From Methylomagnum ishizawai (GTDB lineage: Bacteria; Pseudomonadota; Gammaproteobacteria; Methylococcales; Methylococcaceae), in NCBI RefSeq assembly GCF_019670005.1, contig NZ_AP019783.1, positions 1,570,501 through 1,634,500 of the forward strand: a DNA stretch of 64,000 bases. The letters run 5' to 3'. Each line of letters begins with the position of its first letter. Positions within the stretch are counted from its first letter, which is position 1. The notes beneath the pieces were generated by a model. The model saw only the letters and a list, made by a program, of their open reading frames with translations, had not been told where the DNA came from and did not search any database. This document shows, in pieces, positions 1 to 9,603 of this stretch. The translations under genes and the position numbers were made by a program.

Positions 1-17
1 GCTTTGCTAGCCTGCAT
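1..17 (-). CDS. Probable mlaD start (partial, runs off the left edge)
   Basis: Only the first five codons are visible: on the minus strand an ATG lies two bases after the stop codon of mlaE and opens the reading M-Q-A-S-K. In gammaproteobacteria mlaD, the periplasmic MCE-domain lipid-binding subunit, directly follows mlaE. The call rests on position and spacing, not on protein sequence. Confidence 0.4.
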
Positions 18-19
18 TA

Positions 20-802
20 TTAGGCGTCTCCAAACATCAAGGCCGTCAACACGAAATCCGATCCCAGCACCGCGAAGGCCGAGTACACCACCGAGCGGGT
101 CGTCGCCCGGCTGATGCCTTCCGCCGTGGGCACGGAATCATAACCCTCGAACACGGCGATCCAGGTCACGATCACCCCGAACACGGTGCTTTTGATGAGT
201 CCGTTCAGGACATCGTCGTAAAAATCGATCTTGCTCTGCATCTGCGACCAGAACGCGCCCTCGTCCACGCCCAAGAGTCCCACGCCCACGAAATAGCCGC
301 CCATCACACCGATGGCGGTGAAGATCGCCGCCAGCAAGGGCATGGACAGCAGCCCGGCGAAGAAGCGGGGCGCGACGATGCGGCGGATGGGATCGACCGC
401 CATCATTTCCATGCCGGACAATTGCTCGGTGGCTTTCATCAGGCCGATTTCGGCGGCGAGGGCGGAACCGGCCCGGCCCGAGTACAGGAGGGCGGCGACC
501 ACCGGCCCGAGTTCCCGCACCAGGGAGGCGGCGACCATGACCCCGAGGGTTTGCTCCGCGCCGAAATCCGACAGCACATAGAAGCCCTGCAAGCCCAGCA
601 CCATGCCGACGAACAGCCCGGAAACGCCGATCAGCAGGATGCTCAGCACGCCGACCGAATACATCTGCGCGGCCAGGAGCCGCGGCCGCCACAGGGTCTC
701 CGGGAAGCCGCCCAGGACCTGGGCGATGAACAGGTGCGCCCGCCCCAGTTTGCGGAGGGCGCTCAGCGTGACGTGGCCGAGGTGCTGCAAGAAACCTAGC
801 AT
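20..802 (-). CDS. mlaE: MlaE-type ABC transporter permease
   Basis: Inner-membrane permease of the Mla system, which moves phospholipids between outer and inner membrane and keeps the outer leaflet asymmetric. The 260 residues match the usual family length. Several hydrophobic segments span about residues 50-75, 85-110, 145-175 and 200-255, and the family core around [20 protein letters not shown] and [12 protein letters not shown] is present. It lies 24 bases after mlaF on the same strand, so the two are almost certainly co-transcribed and form one transporter. The ATG at 802 fits the expected N-terminus. Confidence 0.95.
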   Translation of the reverse strand: MLGFLQHLGHVTLSALRKLGRAHLFIAQVLGGFPETLWRPRLLAAQMYSVGVLSILLIGVSGLFVGMVLGLQGFYVLSDFGAEQTLGVMVAASLVRELGPVVAALLYSGRAGSALAAEIGLMKATEQLSGMEMMAVDPIRRIVAPRFFAGLLSMPLLAAIFTAIGVMGGYFVGVGLLGVDEGAFWSQMQSKIDFYDDVLNGLIKSTVFGVIVTWIAVFEGYDSVPTAEGISRATTRSVVYSAFAVLGSDFVLTALMFGDA

Positions 803-826
803 GATGGGACTCGGGGTGGCTGGGGT

Positions 827-1648
827 TCAGTCGCGGGCGGCGAACAAATCATCGAGATAGGCGGGGGCCGGATAATGGAAGGGCACGGGGCCGTCGGCCA
901 GGCCGTGGATGAATTGTCCGACCCAGGGCGAAACGGATTCCTCGATCTGGTCGGGCGTGCCCTGGCCCACCAGCTTGCCCTCGGAAATCAGGAACACCTG
1001 GTCGGCGATGCCGATGGTTTCCTCGACATCGTGCGAGACCACGATGCTGGTGAGTCCCAATTCCCGGTTGAGGTCGTGGATCAGCTTGACCAGCACGCCC
1101 ATGGAGATAGGGTCTTGGCCGGTGAAAGGTTCGTCGTACAAGATCATCATGGGGTCGAGGGCGATGGCCCGCGCCAAGGCCACCCGCCGTGCCATGCCGC
1201 CCGAAAGCTGCGCCGGCATCAAATCCCGCGCCCCGCGCAATCCCACCGCCTGCAATTTCATCAGGACCAGGGTGCGGATCATGGATTCCGGGAGCCGGGT
1301 ATGCTCGCGCAGGGGGAAGGCGACGTTCTCGTAGACGCTGAGGTCGGTGAGCAGCGCCCCGCTCTGGAACAACATGCCCATGCGCTTGCGGAGTTCGTAG
1401 AGCGCCGAGCGCCCGAGTTGATGGACATCCTGGCCGTCCACATAGACCTTGCCGCCGTCGGGCCGGAGCTGGCCGCCGATCAGCTTGAGCAGGGTGGTTT
1501 TGCCGGTGCCGCTCGGTCCCATGATGGCGGTGATCTTGCCGCGTGGGATATCGAGGCTGACGCCATCGAAGATTTTCCGGTCGCCGCGGCTGAAGACCAG
1601 ATCGCGTATGGAGATTAAGGTGCCGCTGTCCGACGGGTCGCCGCTCAT
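827..1648 (-). CDS. mlaF: MlaF-type ABC transporter ATP-binding protein
   Basis: Cytoplasmic ATPase that powers the MlaE permease. All ABC motifs are visible: Walker A GPSGTGKTT, a Q-loop in MLFQSGALL, signature LSGGMARRVALARA, Walker B MMILYDEPFTGQDP and the H-loop histidine in VVSHDVEET. Starting at the ATG at 1648 gives 273 residues, close to the usual length; a TTG six codons upstream (1666) would extend it slightly and neither has a clear ribosome binding site. It heads the mlaF-mlaE(-mlaD) operon and is transcribed away from mtgA. Confidence 0.93.
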   Translation of the reverse strand: MSGDPSDSGTLISIRDLVFSRGDRKIFDGVSLDIPRGKITAIMGPSGTGKTTLLKLIGGQLRPDGGKVYVDGQDVHQLGRSALYELRKRMGMLFQSGALLTDLSVYENVAFPLREHTRLPESMIRTLVLMKLQAVGLRGARDLMPAQLSGGMARRVALARAIALDPMMILYDEPFTGQDPISMGVLVKLIHDLNRELGLTSIVVSHDVEETIGIADQVFLISEGKLVGQGTPDQIEESVSPWVGQFIHGLADGPVPFHYPAPAYLDDLFAARD

Positions 1649-1803
1649 GTGTCGATGGGGAGCCAAGCTGGGCGTATCGCAAAGGGGCGTATTCTGGCGA
1701 CCCCCGCCGGTTCAGTCAACTCGCTTGGTTTTTCGCTATGATGGCGGCTGGCGTGCGCGGGCTTCCGGGCCGGCGCACGACCGGAATCAGCGTGTTTTTG
1801 GAG

Positions 1804-1850
1804 TCCAAGGCTGGCTTTGGCGGGGCTGGGGCATCCAAGGCAGGCTTTGG
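1804..1850 (+). repeat. Two-copy 17-bp direct repeat upstream of mtgA
   Basis: TCCAAGGCTGGCTTTGG at 1804-1820 recurs with one change at 1834-1850, a 30-bp period. It lies in the non-coding stretch between the divergent mlaF and mtgA genes. No function is evident. Confidence 0.5.
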
Positions 1851-1884
1851 ACCCCCATGCTTTTCCATCGTTGAATCGCCATCC

Positions 1885-2604
1885 ATGTTCCGGCGCAAGC
1901 CATCCACTCCCGCCGTGTCCTGGCCAGGCCGCTGTTTCCGCTGGTTGCGCGGCCTGGTGCTGGGCTTCGTCTTGCTCACGGTGGCGTCGGTCGCCCTGCT
2001 GCGCTGGCTGCCACCGCCGATCACCAGCTTCATGTTGATCGCGCAAGCCGAGGCTATCGCTGCCCGGCGCACGGATTTCCGCCTGAATTACCACTGGGTC
2101 GATTGGGACGGAATCTCCACATCCGCCAAGGACGCCGTGATCGCCGCCGAGGACCAAGGGTTCTTCGAGCATGGCGGCTTCGATTTCCAGGCCATCGAGC
2201 AGGCGTGGCGGCACAACCAAGCCGGGAAGCGCCTGCGCGGCGGCAGCACCTTGTCCCAGCAGACCGCCAAGAACCTGTTCCTGTATTCGGGGCGCAGTTA
2301 TTTCCGCAAGGGATTGGAAGCCTATTTCACCGTGCTGATCGAAGCCTGTTGGCCCAAGGAGCGCATCCTGGAGGTTTATCTCAATATCGCCCAGTTCGGC
2401 GACGGCATCTACGGCGTGGCGGAGGCGGCGCGGATTTATTTCGGCAAGACCGCCGCCCACTTGGATGAAAAAGAGGCGGCGCTGTTGGCCGCCGTGCTGC
2501 CCAACCCCATCGTGCTGAAGGCCGGAAAACCCTCGGCTTATGTGGGACGCCGCCAGCAATGGATTGTGCGGCAGATGCGGCAACTGGGCGATTTGGGTGT
2601 GTAG
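1885..2604 (+). CDS. mtgA: Monofunctional peptidoglycan transglycosylase MtgA
   Basis: GT51-family enzyme that polymerises lipid II into glycan strands in the periplasm, anchored by one N-terminal membrane helix (about residues 20-40). Family motifs are clear: catalytic glutamate in AAEDQGFFEHGGFD, RGGSTLSQQTAKNLF, the KERILEVYLNIAQFGDGIYG block and AARIYFGK. There is no transpeptidase domain, which separates it from class A PBPs. The open frame extends 49 codons further upstream, but that stretch looks non-coding and the ATG at 1885 gives 239 residues, the usual size. It converges on the hybrid kinase gene with only four bases between the stops. Confidence 0.93.
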   Translation: MFRRKPSTPAVSWPGRCFRWLRGLVLGFVLLTVASVALLRWLPPPITSFMLIAQAEAIAARRTDFRLNYHWVDWDGISTSAKDAVIAAEDQGFFEHGGFDFQAIEQAWRHNQAGKRLRGGSTLSQQTAKNLFLYSGRSYFRKGLEAYFTVLIEACWPKERILEVYLNIAQFGDGIYGVAEAARIYFGKTAAHLDEKEAALLAAVLPNPIVLKAGKPSAYVGRRQQWIVRQMRQLGDLGV

Positions 2605-2608
2605 TGGC

Positions 2609-5600
2609 TTAGGGGTCCGGGTCTCGGGCCAGCAGTTCCCGGATATCCTCGGGATCGACCGGCTTGACCCGGTGCGCGTCGAACCCGGCCTCCCGCGCCA
2701 GCCGGATATCCCCATCCTGCCCATAGCCCGTCACCGCGACGATCAAGGTCTCCGCCATCCCGGCCTCGCGGATTTTCCGGCAGACCTCGTAGCCGCTGAG
2801 TCCCGGCAGGCCGATGTCGAGCAGGATCGCCTCGGGCCGGACCGAGAGGGCCAAGGCCAGGGCTTGGGGGCCATCGTGGGCCGTCAGGGTCTGGTGGCCT
2901 TCGAGGCCGAGCAACAGGGACAGGCTGTCCGCCGCGTCCTCGTTGTCGTCCACGATCAGCACCCGGCGCGGCCCTGGCGGGATTCCCGCGGGATCGGGCG
3001 GGGTGGCGTGGGCGGGGTCCGGGTCCGCGAGCCGGGGCAAGCGCACCACGAACTCGCTACCCCGGCCCCGGCCCGCGCTATGGGCTTCCACCACGCCGCC
3101 GTGCAATTCCACCAGCCGCTTGACCAGGGACAGGCCGATGCCCAAGCCGCCCTGGGTACGCTCCAGGGTTTGCTCCACCTGATAGAACAGGTCGAACAAC
3201 TCGGGCAGCGCGGCGGGGTCGATGCCGCGGCCATTGTCGCGGACGCTGATGACCACCCGGCCGCCTTCCGCCCAGGTGCCGAGTTCGATCCTGCCGCCGG
3301 GGTCGGTGTACTTGGCCGCGTTGTTGAGCAGGTTCGACACCACTTGCGCCAGCCGGATCAGGTCGCCCCGCACCCACAGCGGCGGGTCCGGCAGGGTCAC
3401 GGCCAGGTGGTGCCCTTGGCTTTCCAGGACGGGGCGGCTGGTTTCCACCCCGCGGCCGAGGATGGCCGCGACTTCCACCGCGGTTTGCTTGAGGTCGATA
3501 TGGCCGCGGGTGATGCGCGACACGTCGAGCAGATCGTCCACCAGCCGGGTGAGTTGTTCGATCTGGCGCTCGATGATATCGCGGCACCACCCCAGTTCGC
3601 CGGGAGCGAGGTGCGGATGGCGCAGGATATTGGCGGCGTTGCGGATCGGGGCCAGGGGGTTCCTGAGTTCGTGGGCCAGCATCGCCAGGAATTCATCCTT
3701 GCGGCGGTCGGCTTCGCGTAGGCGCTGGGCTTGTTCCCGCAGCTTGGCCTCGCTTTGCTTGCGCTCGGAAATATCGCGCAGGATCGCCTGTAAACGTCCG
3801 CCGGGCAGCCGCCGCGCCATGATTTCGCCAGGGAACAAGGAGCCATCCTTGCGGCGGAATAGCCATTCGCTGCGCGCCACCGTGCCTTCCGCCAACCGGG
3901 CCACTTCCGGGGCGAGGCGGGGGATTTCGGGGGGCGCGACCGTATCGGTGAGGCCGAGCCGCAGGATTTCTTGCCGGTGGTAGCCCAGCATGGCCGCGCC
4001 CGCCGAATTGATATCGAGGTAATGGCCCTCGGCGTCGCTGACGAAAATACCGTCGGCGGCCTGTTCGACCAGGCCGCGGTAGCGCTCTTCGCTGGCCTGT
4101 AGGTCGTGCTGGCTCAGGATGCGCTGCATGGCGACGGCGACCTGGTCGGCCACGATCCGCATCAGCTCGATATCGGCGATGGCGAAGCGGGACCGGTTGC
4201 GGGCGCCGAAGGACAAGGTGCCGATCAGGCGCGATCCGGCGATCAGCGGATGGCAGCAATAGGCTTGGATTCCCAGGTTTTGGACCAGGGCGGCGCGGGC
4301 GTCCCCGGAGTTCGCGACATCCTCGACCACGATGCGCCGCTGGGTCCGGGCCACGCTCCCGCAGATGGCTTCGCCGAAATCCAGGTATTCGATAGCCGCC
4401 GCCACCTCCGCGGGAATGCCGGCCCAGGCGTTCAGGCGCAGGCGCAGGTCGGATTCGTCCACCAGGTAATTGAGGAAGGCTTGGCAATCCAAATGCGCCA
4501 TGACCTTATGGCAAAGCTCGTTGATGAGTTCGTGTGGGTCTTCGGCGGTGAGCAAGCGGCCGGCGGTGTCGGATAACAGGCGGTAGCGGTTCTCGCTACG
4601 GTTCAGGGCGATTTCGGCCCGGCGCTGGTCGGTGATGTCGCGGAACACGGTGTAGACCCGCCAGGGCCGGGTTTCCCCAGGCCGGAACTGCGGCACGCTG
4701 TGGATGGAAATCCAGCGCCAATCGTTTTCGCGGGGATTGCGGAACCCCATGACCACGTCGCGCACTTCCAGCCCGGTACGCAGCGACACCAAGGCTGGAT
4801 GTTCCGCGCGGGGGAAGGGCGAGCCGTCCTCCCGCACACAGGTTTGCTCCAGGTTGAGGGAAGTCCCGCCCATGAGTTCCGCCTGAGAAAGGCCCAGGAT
4901 GCGCTCGGCGGCGGGGTTCATCAGGATGATCCGGCCCACCGCGTCCTGGTAGGCCACGCCGACCGGGATGGTCTCGAAGAAGGTGCGGAAGCGCTCCTCG
5001 CTTTCGCGCAGGGCGGTCTCGGCCTGTTTGCGCCGGGTGATATCGCGCAGGATGATGGTGAAGAAGGGCTCGCCCCCGGTCTCGATCCTCGATATGGAGG
5101 CTTCGATGGGGAATTCCTCGTTGTCGGCCCTGAGTCCGCTGAAGAGGCCGTCGCGGCCCATGGCGCGGGCCTGGACCGGTTCGCTGCCGAACTGGCGGAA
5201 ATGTTCGCGGTGGGCGGCGCGGAGTCCTTGCGGGATGAAGCGCTCCAGCGGGCCGCCGATGGCTTCCGCCGCCGGGCAGCGGAAAATCTGTTCGGCGGCG
5301 GCGTTGAACAGTACCACCCGTTGCCAGGCGTCCACCGTGATGATGGCGTCCATGGCCGAATCGACGATGCCGGCCAGCCGGGCCTGGTGTTCCTGGGCTT
5401 GGGTTTCGGCCTGCTTTTGCCCGGTGATGTCGCGCAGCATCAGCAGCGCCGAGGTTGGCCGCGCCTTCCCGCTGGGGGGGTGGCGGAAAAACACCTGTTT
5501 GCGTACCGACAACCAGCGCACTTGGCCCGCCGGGGTCAGGATGCGGTGTTGCAGCGCCAGCACGCCATGTTCGGGCCGCAAGGCGCGGGCGATCTGGGCG

Positions 5601-6208
5601 TCGATGGCGGCGCGGTCCTCGGGGTGGAACAGGCTGTGGATCAGGGCGCGGGGCACGGTGCGGAGCGTATCGGGCAGTCCCAGGACGGTGGTGGCCTCGG
5701 GGCTGAGCTTCATCACGTCGGCGAGGTAGTCGATTTCGATGACGGCCAGCCCCGCTAGTTCGGAGCCCAGCCGCAGCCGCGCCTCGCTGCCCCGGAGTTC
5801 GCGGGCCAGGGTGTGGCGGAGGATGGCGTTCTCCATGGCGCGGACGAGGCTGTCGGCGTTGATCACCCGCCTGCCGATCAAATCCTGGGCGCCGGCCCGC
5901 AAGGCCCGCCCGGTGTCGAGCTTGGAATCCTCCCCGGCCACCACCACCACCGGACAGCAGGAGACCGGATAGTCGCCCAGGGCGTCCAATAACTGGAGCG
6001 CGTCGCCATCGGGCAGGCGTTCGGCCAGGAGTACGCAATCGGGCGGGACCGCGCCGTTGTCCAGGCAGGCCCGCAGGCCGGCGGTGCCATCGGCGCATTC
6101 GATGAAGTGGTAGCGGCGTCCCGGACCGGTTTCAAGCAAGCGCCGGATTTGGGTCCGCTGTTCCAGGCTGGGATCGATAATCAGCACCCGTCTGGCGGTG
6201 TTATCCAT
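2609..6208 (-). CDS. Multi-PAS/GAF hybrid sensor histidine kinase
   Basis: A 1199-residue signalling protein with no obvious membrane segment, so probably cytoplasmic. Order of domains: receiver-like domain (about 1-130), three PAS domains (about 145-530), a GAF domain (about 545-690), a fourth PAS (about 700-820), HisKA with the phospho-accepting histidine in LAMLAHELRNPLAP, HATPase_c with NLLNNAAKY, DNGRGID and GGLGIGLSLVK, and a C-terminal receiver (about 1080-1199) with VDDNED, the aspartate in AILLDIGLPG and the lysine in VKPV. The N-terminal receiver lacks a normal phospho-acceptor: the motif reads CVLLAERLPDGD, with Ala where Asp is expected. The ATG at 6208 is preceded by AAGGAA; the frame extends to 6700 but that part is non-coding, antisense in character and overlaps the DUF4404 gene. 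The signal sensed is unknown. Confidence 0.9.
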   Translation of the reverse strand: MDNTARRVLIIDPSLEQRTQIRRLLETGPGRRYHFIECADGTAGLRACLDNGAVPPDCVLLAERLPDGDALQLLDALGDYPVSCCPVVVVAGEDSKLDTGRALRAGAQDLIGRRVINADSLVRAMENAILRHTLARELRGSEARLRLGSELAGLAVIEIDYLADVMKLSPEATTVLGLPDTLRTVPRALIHSLFHPEDRAAIDAQIARALRPEHGVLALQHRILTPAGQVRWLSVRKQVFFRHPPSGKARPTSALLMLRDITGQKQAETQAQEHQARLAGIVDSAMDAIITVDAWQRVVLFNAAAEQIFRCPAAEAIGGPLERFIPQGLRAAHREHFRQFGSEPVQARAMGRDGLFSGLRADNEEFPIEASISRIETGGEPFFTIILRDITRRKQAETALRESEERFRTFFETIPVGVAYQDAVGRIILMNPAAERILGLSQAELMGGTSLNLEQTCVREDGSPFPRAEHPALVSLRTGLEVRDVVMGFRNPRENDWRWISIHSVPQFRPGETRPWRVYTVFRDITDQRRAEIALNRSENRYRLLSDTAGRLLTAEDPHELINELCHKVMAHLDCQAFLNYLVDESDLRLRLNAWAGIPAEVAAAIEYLDFGEAICGSVARTQRRIVVEDVANSGDARAALVQNLGIQAYCCHPLIAGSRLIGTLSFGARNRSRFAIADIELMRIVADQVAVAMQRILSQHDLQASEERYRGLVEQAADGIFVSDAEGHYLDINSAGAAMLGYHRQEILRLGLTDTVAPPEIPRLAPEVARLAEGTVARSEWLFRRKDGSLFPGEIMARRLPGGRLQAILRDISERKQSEAKLREQAQRLREADRRKDEFLAMLAHELRNPLAPIRNAANILRHPHLAPGELGWCRDIIERQIEQLTRLVDDLLDVSRITRGHIDLKQTAVEVAAILGRGVETSRPVLESQGHHLAVTLPDPPLWVRGDLIRLAQVVSNLLNNAAKYTDPGGRIELGTWAEGGRVVISVRDNGRGIDPAALPELFDLFYQVEQTLERTQGGLGIGLSLVKRLVELHGGVVEAHSAGRGRGSEFVVRLPRLADPDPAHATPPDPAGIPPGPRRVLIVDDNEDAADSLSLLLGLEGHQTLTAHDGPQALALALSVRPEAILLDIGLPGLSGYEVCRKIREAGMAETLIVAVTGYGQDGDIRLAREAGFDAHRVKPVDPEDIRELLARDPDP

Positions 6209-6393
6209 GGTTGGTCCGTGTTCCTTGCACCGGGGTGCCCGCAGGGGGGACGGATGGAAGAACTGCCCCGGCGGGCTGGCCGAGAGGGGCGGGGAGTGCG
6301 AGAAGTGGGGGGGGAGACCGGGCTGGCCCGGTCCGTGGTGCCGCCTCGCTGTCGGGAGACGATGCCATGGGCCGGGTGTGGATGCAAGCTTGC

Positions 6394-6657
6394 TTAGATG
6401 CCCATGTTGCCCAGGGCGACCATGAGATTGTTCAGGATGCCGGTGAGGGTGGGGTGTTCGACCTCGAATTGGGAAACGGCTTCCTTCATGTCTTCCACCA
6501 AGTGCAACTGCTGGTCGTCCTCGGAGGCTTCCAGCTTGTCTTCGAGATCGTCCAGCAGGTCTTCGAGCTTGGACTTGAGTTCGGCGTTGCCCTCGTCCAG
6601 CCGTTCGATTTCGCCGCGCAGGTGGAATAGCGCTTCGCTGACTTCTTTTTCGGCCAT
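6394..6657 (-). CDS. DUF4404 family protein
   Basis: A small acidic protein of 87 residues, predicted almost wholly helical with a heptad-like charged stretch (about 10-45) consistent with a short coiled coil. The ending LTGILNNLMVALGNMGI is typical of DUF4404 proteins, whose function is unknown. It sits upstream of the hybrid kinase on the same strand with a gap of 185 bp, and downstream of speE; co-transcription with either is possible but not shown. Confidence 0.75.
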   Translation of the reverse strand: MAEKEVSEALFHLRGEIERLDEGNAELKSKLEDLLDDLEDKLEASEDDQQLHLVEDMKEAVSQFEVEHPTLTGILNNLMVALGNMGI

Positions 6658-6679
6658 GGTTGTGGTTCCTCGTTTGGCG

Positions 6680-6705
6680 GTAGGGCGGGTCGCGGCCCAC
6701 CCTAC
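6680..6705. repeat. Imperfect inverted repeat after speE
   Basis: GTAGGGCGGG and CCCACCCTAC flank a 6-base loop with one mismatch, between the speE stop and the DUF4404 start. It could be a terminator without a T-tract or a REP-like dispersed palindrome; a genome-wide count would tell. Confidence 0.4.
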
Positions 6706-6716
6706 GGGGGTTGTTG

Positions 6717-7568
6717 TTATCGGGGCAGCAAGGGCTTGAAGAATTCCGGGGCCGCGAACGCCGCCCGGTGTACCTCGGGATTATAGTAGGTGGTGGCGAA
6801 GGGCCGCTGCCGGGCGTCTTCCTCGCGGAACTGGTCCAGCGATCCCTTGCCCGCCATCGTGCCGCTCCACCAGCCGGACGGATAGATGAATTGCGGGAAG
6901 AACAAGGTACGGGTCGTGGCGAAACCGGCCCCGCGCATCGTGTGGTGCATGTCCCGGATCAGTTCGGCGTGAAACAAAGGCGATTCGCTCTGCTGGACCA
7001 GGAGGCCGCCCGGCTTCAGGCAGCGGAAGCATTCGCGGTAGAACGCGGCGTTGAACAAGCCTTCCGCCGGGCCGACGGGATCGGTGCTATCGACGATGAT
7101 GAGGTCCACGCTGTCCGCGGCGGCGTCCTTCACCCACTGGATGCCGTCGATGAACAGGAGTTCGGCGCGCGGGTCGTGGTTGGAGTCGCATAGCTCCGGG
7201 AAATATTGCTCGGCCAGCCGGGTCACGCGCTCGTCGATCTCGATCTGCACGGCTTTTTTCACTTCCGGGTGCTTCAGGACTTCCTTGAGGCTGCCGCAAT
7301 CGCCACCGCCGATGATCCAGACGGTTTCCGGATTGGCGTGGGTGTAGAGCGCCGGATGGGTCATCATCTCGTGGTACAGGAAATTATCGCGGTCGGAGAC
7401 CATGGTGCAGCCGTCGATGACCATCAAGGTGCCCATCCATTCGGTCTCGTAAATCTCGATGCGCTGGAACGGGGTTTGTTCTTCGTGCAGCTTCTCGACC
7501 ACCTTGAGCGAGATGGCGCTGCCGTGTTTGGGATAAACCTCGGTGAACCAGCCGTTGTCGTTGACCAT
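6717..7568 (-). CDS. speE: Spermidine synthase (putrescine aminopropyltransferase)
   Basis: Transfers the aminopropyl group of decarboxylated S-adenosylmethionine to putrescine. The 283 residues match the family. Visible motifs are the N-terminal GWFTEVYP, the nucleotide-binding IIGGGDCGSLKEVLKH, the acidic ligand in VQIEIDERV and the catalytic region DLIIVDSTDPVGPAEGLF. It is divergent from speA, arginine decarboxylase, across 78 bases, so the two genes that open and close arginine-to-spermidine synthesis share one regulatory gap. The agmatine-to-putrescine step is not in the window. Confidence 0.96.
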   Translation of the reverse strand: MVNDNGWFTEVYPKHGSAISLKVVEKLHEEQTPFQRIEIYETEWMGTLMVIDGCTMVSDRDNFLYHEMMTHPALYTHANPETVWIIGGGDCGSLKEVLKHPEVKKAVQIEIDERVTRLAEQYFPELCDSNHDPRAELLFIDGIQWVKDAAADSVDLIIVDSTDPVGPAEGLFNAAFYRECFRCLKPGGLLVQQSESPLFHAELIRDMHHTMRGAGFATTRTLFFPQFIYPSGWWSGTMAGKGSLDQFREEDARQRPFATTYYNPEVHRAAFAAPEFFKPLLPR

Positions 7569-7646
7569 GGGGACTCCTTATGAATAGAAAAAGCGGGCGA
7601 TTTTCCACATAATCTAAACCTTTTCAAAGAGATTTTGGCGACGGCT

Positions 7647-9557
7647 ATGATTTGGAGCGTGCAGGATTCCCGCGAGACCTTCGGCCTGGAACACTGGGGC
7701 GAAGGCTATTTCGACATCAACGACCGCGGCCATGTCGCCGTCCATCCGCGCAAAGACCCGGAGGCGGGCGCGGTCGATCTATTCGATCTGGCCCAGGAAA
7801 TCCGCCGCGAGGGCTTGGCCCTGCCGGTGCTGGTGCGCTTCACCGATGTGTTGCGCGACCGGGTGCTGTTGCTGCAAGCCGCCTTCGACCGCGCCCGCGC
7901 CGAGTACGACTACACCGGCGGTTATACCCCGGTCTATCCGATCAAGGTCAACCAGCAGCGCGGCGTGGTGGAAGGCTTGACCCAGGGCGATGGGCGCGGT
8001 ATCGGCCTCGAAGCCGGCAGCAAATCGGAGTTGCTCGCCATCCTGGCCTTGTCGAAGGGCGGCACGGTCATCTGCAATGGCTACAAGGACCGCTCCTATA
8101 TCCGGCTGGCCCTGATCGGGCGCAGTCTGGGGCTCAACCTCTATATCGTCATCGAGAAGCTGTCCGAACTGGACACCGTGCTGTCCGAGTCGGAGGCGCT
8201 GGGCATCGAGCCGCAAATCGGCGTCCGGGTGCGCCTCGCCAGCATCGGGGCCGGCAAATGGCAGAACAGCGGAGGCGAAAAATCCAAATTCGGCCTCCAT
8301 GCCGGGGAAATCCTCAGGCTGGTGCGGCGCTTGAAAGAGGGTGGCAAGCTCGGTTGGCTCAAGCTGATGCATTTCCATATCGGCTCGCAGGTCGCCAACA
8401 TCGCCGATGTGAAGACCGCCTTGCGCGAGGCCGGGCGCTATTACGTGGAACTGCGCCGCCTGGGCGCGGAGATCGAGGTCGCCGATGCCGGTGGCGGCCT
8501 GGGCGTGGACTACGAAGGCACCCGCTCCACCAGCGAATGCTCGATCAACTACAGCATGGACGAATACGCCGGGAGCATCGTCCGCGCCTTCGCCGAGATT
8601 TGCGAGGAGTACGGCCTGCCGCAGCCGCATCTGGTCACCGAATCGGGCCGGGCCATGACCGCCCATCACGCCGTGCTCATCACCCACATCATCGACGTGG
8701 AGGCCGTGCCCGACGACGCCACCGCCCCGGTGTTCGCCGCCGTGGCCGATGACGGCGAACCGACTGGCATCCGGCCCGCCCAGCCCTTGCTGGACTTGGC
8801 CGAATGCCTGGAACGGCTGGATTCGGAGGCGGTGCTGGGGATTTACCACGATGGGCAGTTCGATCTGGCCGAGGCCCGCGCCATGTACGTGCAGGGCAAG
8901 CTGAACCTGGCCGAACTGGCCGAGGCCGAACGTTTGAACGCGGCGCTCGGCCACGCCGTGCGGCGGCGTTTGGATATCCGGCTCCGCGCCCACCGCGAGG
9001 CGCTGGACGAATTGAACGAGCGCCTGGCCGACAAGGTGTTCTGCAATTTCTCGCTGTTCCAATCGATGCCCGATGCCTGGGCCATCGACCAGATTTTTCC
9101 GGTGCTGCCGCTGCAACGGCTGGACCAGGAACCCACCCGCCGCGGCGTGATCCAGGATTTGACCTGCGATTCCGACGGACAGATCGATACCTATCTCGAC
9201 CGCCAAAGCCTGGAGACCACCCTGGCCCTGCACGAGCGCCGTGCGGGCGAGCCGTATTTGATCGGAATCTTCCTGGTCGGGGCTTATCAGGAGATTTTGG
9301 GTGATATGCACAACCTGTTCGGCGATACCCATTCGGTGAATGTCGAACTCGACGGCCGGGGCGGTTATCGCATCGTCGATATCATGCGCGGCGACGGGGC
9401 CGACGAGCTATTGCGCTATGTGCATATCGACCCGGAAGAATTGAAACGGGCCTATCACAAGAAGCTGTTGGAGGCGGAATTGCCCCTGGCTCGGCGCAAG
9501 CTGTACGAAAGCGAATTGATGGCGGGATTGGGGGGATACACCTATCTCGAAGAATGA
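7647..9557 (+). CDS. speA: Biosynthetic arginine decarboxylase
   Basis: PLP-dependent fold-III enzyme that converts arginine to agmatine, the first step of putrescine and spermidine synthesis. At 636 residues it has the size of SpeA. The PLP lysine lies in VYPIKVNQQRG (about residue 100); the glycine-rich phosphate site DAGGGLGVDYEGT and the active-site segments TCDSDGQID and LVGAYQEILGDMHNLFGDTH are present. An in-frame TTG at 7635 has an AAAGAGA closer to the right spacing, so four extra residues are possible; the ATG at 7647 was preferred. Divergent from speE. Confidence 0.95.
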   Translation: MIWSVQDSRETFGLEHWGEGYFDINDRGHVAVHPRKDPEAGAVDLFDLAQEIRREGLALPVLVRFTDVLRDRVLLLQAAFDRARAEYDYTGGYTPVYPIKVNQQRGVVEGLTQGDGRGIGLEAGSKSELLAILALSKGGTVICNGYKDRSYIRLALIGRSLGLNLYIVIEKLSELDTVLSESEALGIEPQIGVRVRLASIGAGKWQNSGGEKSKFGLHAGEILRLVRRLKEGGKLGWLKLMHFHIGSQVANIADVKTALREAGRYYVELRRLGAEIEVADAGGGLGVDYEGTRSTSECSINYSMDEYAGSIVRAFAEICEEYGLPQPHLVTESGRAMTAHHAVLITHIIDVEAVPDDATAPVFAAVADDGEPTGIRPAQPLLDLAECLERLDSEAVLGIYHDGQFDLAEARAMYVQGKLNLAELAEAERLNAALGHAVRRRLDIRLRAHREALDELNERLADKVFCNFSLFQSMPDAWAIDQIFPVLPLQRLDQEPTRRGVIQDLTCDSDGQIDTYLDRQSLETTLALHERRAGEPYLIGIFLVGAYQEILGDMHNLFGDTHSVNVELDGRGGYRIVDIMRGDGADELLRYVHIDPEELKRAYHKKLLEAELPLARRKLYESELMAGLGGYTYLEE

Positions 9558-9569
9558 ACCGGGCCGGAA

Positions 9570-9593
9570 GCTCCGCCCAGGGCCGGGCGGAGC
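9570..9593. terminator. Hairpin between convergent speA and delta-60 gene
   Basis: A perfect 9-bp stem, GCTCCGCCC and GGGCGGAGC, closes a 6-base loop just after the speA stop and just before the stop of the opposing gene. There is no T-run on either side, so it is a weak bidirectional terminator candidate. Confidence 0.45.
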
Positions 9594-9603
9594 CGGGCGG
9601 GCG

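Noticed and set aside
2540-3721. Long open frame antisense to the hybrid kinase
   Set aside because: High GC leaves antisense frames open; the kinase domains on the other strand are unmistakable.
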